A stretch of DNA of 64,000 nt from Camellia lanceoleosa (lineage: Eukaryota > Streptophyta > Magnoliopsida > Ericales > Theaceae): the NCBI GenBank assembly GCA_025200525.1, contig CM045761.1:103206182-103270181 (forward strand), read 5' to 3'. The notes below the pieces were generated by a model, which worked only from the letters and a program-made list of their open reading frames with translations, made no database searches and was not told where the DNA came from. Shown here one piece after another: positions 57,404-64,000 of this stretch. A program made the position numbers and the translations under genes. How positions within the stretch are numbered: position 1 is the stretch's first letter; every line of letters starts with the position of its first letter.

Positions 57404-57466
57404 AGGCCGGCTAGCCACCTTTATTGGAGGTGGCCGGCCGGCCACCCCCCCTAGCCGGCCGGCTAG
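57404..57466. promoter_or_regulatory. GGCCGG cluster in the LTR C promoter region (best-preserved)
   Basis: AGGCCGGCTAGCCACC, then GGTGGCCGGCCGGCCACC, then CTAGCCGGCCGGCTAG. Each of the last two is a near-perfect palindrome. LTR B (26976-27035) and LTR A (about 6490-6525) have shortened versions. Confidence 0.5.
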
Positions 57467-58330
57467 GGGCAAAAATGGGAAATGAAAATTACTAGCCGAG
57501 CTCTATACATTGGTGTCCTCCCATGTCTCCTCTTCAAGGCCTTGTGGTTGGAATTTGGCAACTCTGAACAAGGAGGAACAACAATCCAACCCTAGGAGAG
57601 GCTCAAAAATGAAAGGAATAATTATTGGCCGAGCACCACTTTTTAGGATCCTCCCATATGTGTACAACACGAATATGTGGTTTTGGCTCGAAGAAAATGG
57701 CCCTAGGGTGCTCAACATTAGCCCGGAAGTGAGAAAAAGCAGGCCGGAGGCGAAGAAACATAACTGGTTCTTTGAGACAATTGCTAGGATCCCACCCTCC
57801 AGTGACCTTCCTTATGATAAAACAGAGGTACCTGCCAAAAATAAACAAAAACCGATGCGAAATGAATGCTCGGGGGCCAAACCGCGAGGTTCGGGGCCCG
57901 AAAACCGGCCGTTAAGCACCGAAAGCGGTGTTTGGCCACGAAGTGGGTATCTAAGACCCCAGTGTACCTCGTTATGATAAAAGCAATTACTGCCAAGAAG
58001 CAGGAGGTCGGAGATGGTTGGGTGGTCTGAGCGAGGCACACGGCTGTGACGGCTCAGCAAGGGGCAAGACTCGAAATGGGCAAAATGGCCTCTGACCCAC
58101 GAAAAGGTAACCCGGCCTTTGGGAGATAGTCTAAGGGACCTCTCCCTCCCTTGAGGAAGGAAAAGCAGAAAACCGGTCTGGCAAGCGAGACAAAGCATAG
58201 AAGAAAGTTCGGAAGTCGGGAGGCGGGCGCCTGCGCGACTCTGAGACTTGAGCAGCGCAATATGCAACATCACCGGCGCTCAATCGGTGACGTCTGAGTC
58301 TTAAGGTCTGTCAAAAATGGGGTGTCTCTG

Positions 58331-59224
58331 ATTGCCCTCTCTTTGAGAACTTCGGAAGTCAAGTGGCGGAGTGAATGTCAAAGCCTAGAGGCGACCCATT
58401 TTGACAAGGCGAAGACTTAGACAATCATACAAGATGAACAAAGATCGTGCCCATGACGGGGGGCAAGATGCAAAGCGACATGCCAGAGCCAAATGATCAT
58501 GCAAATCTGACAAAGGCTGTAATGAGGCAAGTATTCGCAAATAGATGCAGCAGTTTAAGCAAGAATGCAAAGCAACAACTACATTTCATGCGATTAGGAA
58601 TGCGGAGAATTATTCAATTCTCGTCGCGTCTCACGGAGAAGATACGATACTGGCGATTAAATGCAGTACCGACCTCAAATGAACCGTACATACAATATCG
58701 TGCCTGCAAAAGAGAGAAATTCAACAACAACAATATGCTAACAACATATATTCAATGTTATTCCTATGGTTCAAAAAATGTGACACCGCGATGTCGGCAA
58801 GTGAATGCATCATAGCGAGAAAAGAACGTGCGTGACAACGCATGCTCAAGCACAGAGGTATGGTATACCAAGAAATCACGGATGACAATGTAAAATGTTC
58901 ATGAGAATACAAGTTATGTGCAAAACGATGCAAAATGAGCGCGAATCAGGATGCTCGTTTGTTCTTGAAACAACGAGTAAAGCAGCGCATTGCGGTGAAG
59001 GCAACTTGATCGCGACCTCTGATTCACCTCCGGAGAGGTTGTAACATATTCAAAAGGATACACCTTGATTTTGATGAGTAGCGGTGAGACACTGCGTCGA
59101 AATTGCGGTGAAGTTCGTGAACAATTTAGCGCCGAAAGTGCACTTTTCTTGAACTTTTTCAGGTCCCGGGAACTCCGATCTTCCTCAAAATTTGCAGGGA
59201 GCTAGAGGGGGGAGTGGGGAACAC
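58331..59224 (-). other. Polypurine tract and non-coding 3' region of copy 3
   Basis: 58331-58345 is the altered polypurine tract (ATTGCCCTCTCTTTG). It then follows copy 2 (27915-28829). No gene supported. Confidence 0.55.
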
Positions 59225-59312
59225 CACCGGCCAGGCGGTTGACCTTGGGGAGGCCACCGTCCAGGAAAGACAAAGCACATGGTCGGCCCGGCGAGAAAAG
59301 GTGGCGGCCGCC
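59225..59312. promoter_or_regulatory. GGCCGG cluster upstream of the PMD promoter, copy 3
   Basis: CCACCGGCCAGGCGG, then GGTCGGCCCGGCG and GGTGGCGGCCGCC. More changed than copies 1 and 2. Confidence 0.4.
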
Positions 59313-59346
59313 TAAAAGCGGGGCATTTTGGTCATTTTCTCATTTC

Positions 59347-59355
59347 TATATATAT
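59347..59355 (+). promoter_or_regulatory. TATA box of the PMD gene, copy 3
   Basis: TATATATAT, 351 bp before the start codon. Confidence 0.65.
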
Positions 59356-59554
59356 GCACCTCCATTCATTCGAAATCACTACCAAAGCTGAAAACTCCTT
59401 CCCTTGCTCCCAAAACCATTTTTCCTTGAGATCTGCATTTTATCTGGCGCTTTTAGGCCTTCCGCAAGTTGTTTCATGAAATCTTTGGTTTTAAGCACTT
59501 TGAGCCGACTAAATTTTGATTTTGGGGCTCCTTTTCTCATTGTCACCACTTGAG

Positions 59555-59687
59555 GTAAGTTTGTCTCAATATTTGGAAGATTTTCTCGGGAGTTGACTTT
59601 TGTTGACTTTTTCATTTCCCGGGAGTTGACCTTTGTTGACTTTTTCCAATTTTGGCCCCATTTTGCTCATTTTTGCTCCTTTTGCAG
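59555..59687 (+). promoter_or_regulatory. PMD 5'-UTR intron with W-box cores, copy 3
   Basis: Donor GAG|GTAAGT, acceptor TTTTGCAG|AT, with four TTGAC(T/C) cores between 59594 and 59645. Confidence 0.6.
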
Positions 59688-59697
59688 ATCTCTTGAA

Positions 59698-62600
59698 ATG
59701 GCGAGCAATTACCCTCATGGCGGAGGTCCTCCAGTCGGGGATGACTTTGACATTATGACCTTGCCCAGAGTCGCCCTTTCATTCGGGAATCGCCCCTTTG
59801 TACACACACTTCCGCGAGCCGTCTTTCGTCGTTTTACTGGGTTCAACGACCGGGCACCCGGGGATTTACTTTTGCGAGAGCCGGAGCAGCACCTCTCTCA
59901 TGATGCACGAGAGGTATTTTACTTTATTTTCTGTGTTTTCATGCATTCTGTAGCTCTGCCATGCTTAAACACACAGTTTTAGCTTATGACATAGTACCTT
60001 GCCTGCATCCTGAACATGTAGTTTCAACACTTGAATCGCCAAATTAAAACACTAGGCCCCTTGATTGATTGATTGTGAATGCGCGGTACACATTAGTTAA
60101 GAATTGAACACACGGCTCAAACACTGATTTGTCGAACACACAGCCCAAATTTGAAAGTGAGCACACAGCACACACTGATTAACGAGTAGAACACACGCCC
60201 CAAACTTTGATTTTCTGGACACGCAGTCCAAGTTGATGGTGAACACACAGCCCACACTGATTAAGAGTAGAACACACAGCCCAAACTCGATTTTTACGAA
60301 CACGCGGTCCAAGTTGATGGTGAATACACGGCCCTGCGATTAAGAGTAGAACACAGTCCCAAACTCGATTTTCTAAACACAGTCCAAGTTGATGGTGAAC
60401 ACCACGGCCCATTGATTAAGAGTAGAACACACGGCCCAAACTCGATTTTTGAACACGCGGTCCAAGTTGATGGTGAACACACAGCCCTGCGATTAAGAGT
60501 AGAACACCACGGCCCGAACTCGATTTTACGAACACGCGTCAAGTTGATGGTGAACACACAGCCCACTCTGATTAAGAGTAGAACACACAGCCCAAACTCG
60601 ATTTTACGAACACGCGGTCCAAGTTGATGGTGAACACACGGCCCACAGCGATTAAGAGTAGAACACAGTCCCAAACTCGATTTTACGAACACGCGGTCCA
60701 AGTTGATGGTGAACACCACGGCCCACTTGATTAAGAGTAGAACACGGCCCAAACTCGATTTTACGAACACGCGGTCCAAGTTGATGGTGAACACACACGG
60801 CCCTGCGATTAAGAGTAGAACACCTGGCCCAAACTCGATTTTTGAACACGCGGTCCAAGTTGATGGTGAACACACGGCCCACTTGATTAAGAGTAGAACA
60901 CCAGCCCAAACTCGATTTTTGAACACGCGGTCCAAGTTGATGGTGAACACACGGCCCTGCGATTAAGAGTAGAACACACGGCCCAAACTCGATTTTTCTG
61001 AACACGCAGTCCAAGTTGATGGTGAACACGCAGCCCAAACACAGATCTACTGAACACACAGCCCAGATTCGAAGTGAACACACAGCCCACTGATTAAGAG
61101 TTCATTTGCACACAGCTTCTTCATTTCATTTGCACACAACTTGTTATTTGCATACGGCTTGCATTTTGTAGTGTACTGAACACATGCATTTATTTTGAAT
61201 GCTTGAGTTGACTCTCGCCTTTGTCTGAGGATCTGGGTCTCTTGCCACGAGGCGGTATCTTTGAGCTTCGAGCTGTCAGGGATCTAGTTGATCTAGCAAG
61301 GTTTGGACCATTCATGTGGGATTAGCTCATGCCCCCTTGATGGGACATTGTTAGCTGCTTTAGTGGAGAGATGGTGGGACACCACCAGTTCCTTTCACTT
61401 TTCTGCCACCGGGGACCTGACCATGACCCCGCTGGACTTCGCTGTGCTCACCGGCCTAGACATAGGCGGTTGGCCCATTCCTTACGACGAGGATATGGGA
61501 GAGTGGGAGGCCACATGGACATATCTGTTTGGGCTCGCCCACCTGTAAACAGAGCTTAGGAGAGTCAGATACACGGTTCTCTTCCCATTTCGAGGCGGAG
61601 ATGGAGCTGAGTCTCCCGAGGAGGTTGAGCAGTATGCCCGTGGCTTCCTCATGTTCCTCTTTGGCACCACTCTGTTTGCCGATAGGGGGAACACTGTTGG
61701 GTTATATCTTCTGAGCGCTCTGGTGGACCTATCACTGGTCGGTCGTCTGTTGGGGTGGCTGGCAGCTACCCTCTATTGTTACATGAATCTGACCTCTCAT
61801 GACGGGGGGACTTACTCGGCGGCTATTGGAGAGCTTGGGAGGTACGTTCCGTCCTCTTGGTTTACATTTCTGTTCCTCATTACTTGTTCATTGCGCACAC
61901 GGCGCACTTTGCACTCTGTATTCTGCCTTTAGCACTTTGTATTCACATTCTGCACTGCTTTTCTCAGCTATGGGTGTACGTATACTTTACCACATTAGCT
62001 CCGGAGATGGAGGTGGCTGGACTCCTTATGACTCCGTTTTCATTAGTATTCGAGGGCGAGCACCGAGCGAGACCTCGAGAGACTCTCTTCTACCTGCGAC
62101 AGTATTTTGATACTGTGCGGACGACAGAGGTATTTTAGAACTCTCAGTTCCTTTCATTTTCATCTTTGATCTGCCTTGTATACTCCTGATTTCTGATTGA
62201 TTTATGCACTGGTTATCCGCAGATTACTTGGCAGCCCTGGGCGGTCTTTGGTGATAGTCTCCGATATTAGTATCCCGGAGGATCGACTAATTCGATATAG
62301 GTTCTGCTCGAAGGACGGTTGGCGAGCATGGTTCTTGGGGGAACGCTTCCTTCGTCAGGTATGGGGGTACGATTCTCAGGACCCTCCTGCTGTACCTCCA
62401 GCCACTATGCGGACTGCCGATAGGCTATCGGGAGGTCTTTAGTGCCATGAGGCACCGATGCTTTGTTATATCTCATGGGCGGAGACTCGCCACCTACCGT
62501 TGTATATATCTCGATGCCCCCCTTGGCGGAGTCGTGCCGCCACTGAGGCCTACTGGTATGCCATCTTCGAGTCGTGCCGGTGCTACGGGGATCCCTTCCT

Positions 62601-63538
62601 CTAGCAGGGCTGGTGCATCTAGGGGTAGAGGTTGTTCGATTCCTCCGATCCCTCCGTCTCTTCATCATCATCCTGGGTGGCGGACATGCCGACCGAGTTG
62701 TGAGTTGGCGGTTCGGGACTCCTTACCGAGTCCGCTAGAGCCTCCTCTTCCTGACCATAGATATGTCAGAGACCCTGATTCGCCCCCGGTATGTTTTACA
62801 GCTTTGATTTACCAGTCAGATACTTGGACATTCATTCCTCCGCTGATAGTTTTGCATTTGTATTTGCAGCCCCCAGTTGAGTACACGGACGAGCTGCTCG
62901 GGATGCTGGCCATATTCGAGGGCATGATCCTACGGAGGGAGGCACAGATGGCCATCATGGGCGTGCAGGTACTGTTCATCTTTCCTGTATTTAGCATATT
63001 TCTGATGATATACTGGTTTTGAACATCTTGCTGTATTGATAAGCTGTGTAGAGCACATCTAACACACACTCCATTCGCATTTTGTACTCGCATCTGCTTT
63101 TCATATTTGAACTGATGTATTTGAACTTTTCATTTTCAGATGCCTCCCGTGTATGCTTCGTTGCAGGCCGGACCATCCGGGCCTTCTCAGGGAGGCAGTC
63201 TTGGACTGTTCATGGTACTGGGCCATCTAGGCCTTTTCGAGGAGCTGGGCCAGCCAGGCCTTCTCAGAGAGCTGGGCCATCTAGGCCTTTTCAAGGAGCT
63301 CGAGGAGCAGAGTCGTCCCTTGGCGTGGGGCACCTATTATTGAGGAGGAGGAGGAGGAGGTCATGAGACCGTGAGTCAAGACATCCATTTGGGAGGGAGG
63401 CTCGGTCTTGGTTCGGGAGTGGAGATGAGGTGAGGGATCCGGAGGATGATAGCTCGACAGGATGATGATGATGGTGCAGAGGTCATCCACTTGAAGTGGA
63501 TGAGAGGACCTCCTCATTCCCGTTCCCGAGGAGATTGA
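59698..63538 (+). pseudogene. Antisense PMD gene, copy 3, six exons with frame breaks
   Basis: Exons: 59698-59913 (open, 72 codons), about 61206-61841, 61968-62129 (open, 54 codons, LWVYVYFTTLAPEMEVAGLL ... LRQYFDT), 62223-62788, 62870-62968 and 63140-63538. Splice sites are mostly intact. Exon 2 is open from about 61303 ([38 protein letters not shown]), then breaks near 61555. Exon 4 breaks near 62300 and 62430. Exon 6 breaks in the basic/acidic tail. Exon 3 is better here than in copies 1 and 2 and fixes the gene model. Intron 1 holds the minisatellite without insertion. Confidence 0.75.
60106..61101. repeat. 81-bp minisatellite in PMD intron 1, copy 3 (about 12 units)
   Basis: Same units as in copies 1 and 2, with more CACGCGGTCC and CGGCCC variants, so this array has its own mix of unit types. 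Confidence 0.95.
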
Positions 63539-64000
63539 TGTTATTTCCTGCTTTATTTTACTTTTCGCTAGTAGTTTTGTAGCACTTTGCATATTGTTAG
63601 GTAGTTTTATTTCTTGTAAAACTTGTACCTTTATTTTGTTGAAAAACATGATGGAATGAAACAGCTTTTCAAAAGATGTTTGTATTTGAAATTCTTAGCA
63701 TCGCACCGCATCATTTTGCACAAAATGGAATTGAATGAAAATGTGCCTTGTGTATTTACCGGGTCAGGTAATGAACTGACGCAACAAATCAAAACTTCGG
63801 CTCACGATGAAATAAGAATCTTAGCAAGTTTACAACACGAAAAACAAAGTACAATCAATGTTAACGACCCGATAAACAAGACTTAACAAAATTGCATAAA
63901 AAAGTAATAACTCAAAACAAAATGCGACAACTCGACAAAACTTACAACTCGACAAACAAAGCAACAACTCGATAAGCAAAACACAACAAAAGCGTGCCGG
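63539..64000. other. Spacer after the PMD gene, copy 3, cut by the window end
   Basis: AT-rich, as 42183-42640, with ACTCGATAAACAAAG-like words. The DUF7745-like gene should follow beyond the window. Confidence 0.5.

Larger units (their letters stand above)
22910..58330 (-). mobile_element. Giant Tat/Ogre-like LTR retrotransposon, copy 2, carrying an inserted chromovirus
   Basis: 5' LTR is LTR C, 3' LTR is LTR B, with the same domain order as copy 1. Without the 8.7-kb insertion the element is about 26.7 kb. This copy holds the best versions of the antisense PMD exons, the DUF7745-like gene, integrase and gag. The primer-binding site at 53306 is altered, as is the polypurine tract at 27915. 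Confidence 0.85.
53323..58330 (-). repeat. LTR C, complete: shared by copies 2 and 3
   Basis: About 5008 bp, aligned with LTR B end to end. Both termini are altered (CGTAGGCG and GGTGTCTCTG for TGTAGACG and GGTGTCTACA). Primer-binding side of copy 2 on the left, polypurine side of copy 3 on the right. Confidence 0.85.

Overview
The window looks like repeat-rich nuclear DNA of a flowering plant, probably a eudicot with a large genome. I found no single-copy cellular gene, no tRNA or rRNA gene and no CRISPR-like array. Almost every base belongs to LTR retrotransposons of the Ty3/gypsy type. The species cannot be read from the sequence.

Layout. (1) 1-2431 is the end of a diverged relative ('element 0'): part of an LTR (1-703), a polypurine tract and the start of an internal region. 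(2) From 2432 to the end runs a head-to-tail array of a giant Tat/Ogre-like element read on the minus strand: LTR A (2432-7294), internal region 1 (7295-22909), LTR B (22910-27914), internal region 2 (27915-53322), LTR C (53323-58330) and the start of internal region 3 (58331-64000). LTRs are about 5.0 kb, begin TGTAGAC and end GTCTACA. LTRs B and C each join a primer-binding side directly to a polypurine-tract side, so neighbouring copies share one LTR. (3) A Tekay/Del-like chromovirus of 8.7 kb (30486-39222, plus strand) sits inside copy 2.

Each copy of the large element encodes, on the minus strand, gag, an acidic spacer, protease with a G-patch-like stretch, reverse transcriptase, two RNase H domains (the second is the extra archaeal-type one of the Tat group) and integrase. 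Between the integrase stop and the 3' LTR lies an antisense module on the plus strand: a six-exon gene for a plant mobile domain (PMD) protein, then a two-exon gene resembling plant DUF7745. Each has its own TATA box. The PMD gene also has a 5'-UTR intron with four W-box cores, and its first coding intron holds an 81-bp minisatellite. GGCCGG-rich clusters lie 50-200 bp upstream of the TATA boxes of both antisense genes and of the LTR promoter.

The copies are very similar but carry many small frame-breaking differences. Many change CTG to TCG or CG, and CAG to AAG or CAAAG. Because the changes gather at CHG motifs, I suspect systematic base-calling error on methylated DNA rather than true decay. 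Frame breaks should therefore be read with caution. The PMD exons of copy 2 (39807-42182) and the copy 2 integrase (44975-46231) are the cleanest stretches.
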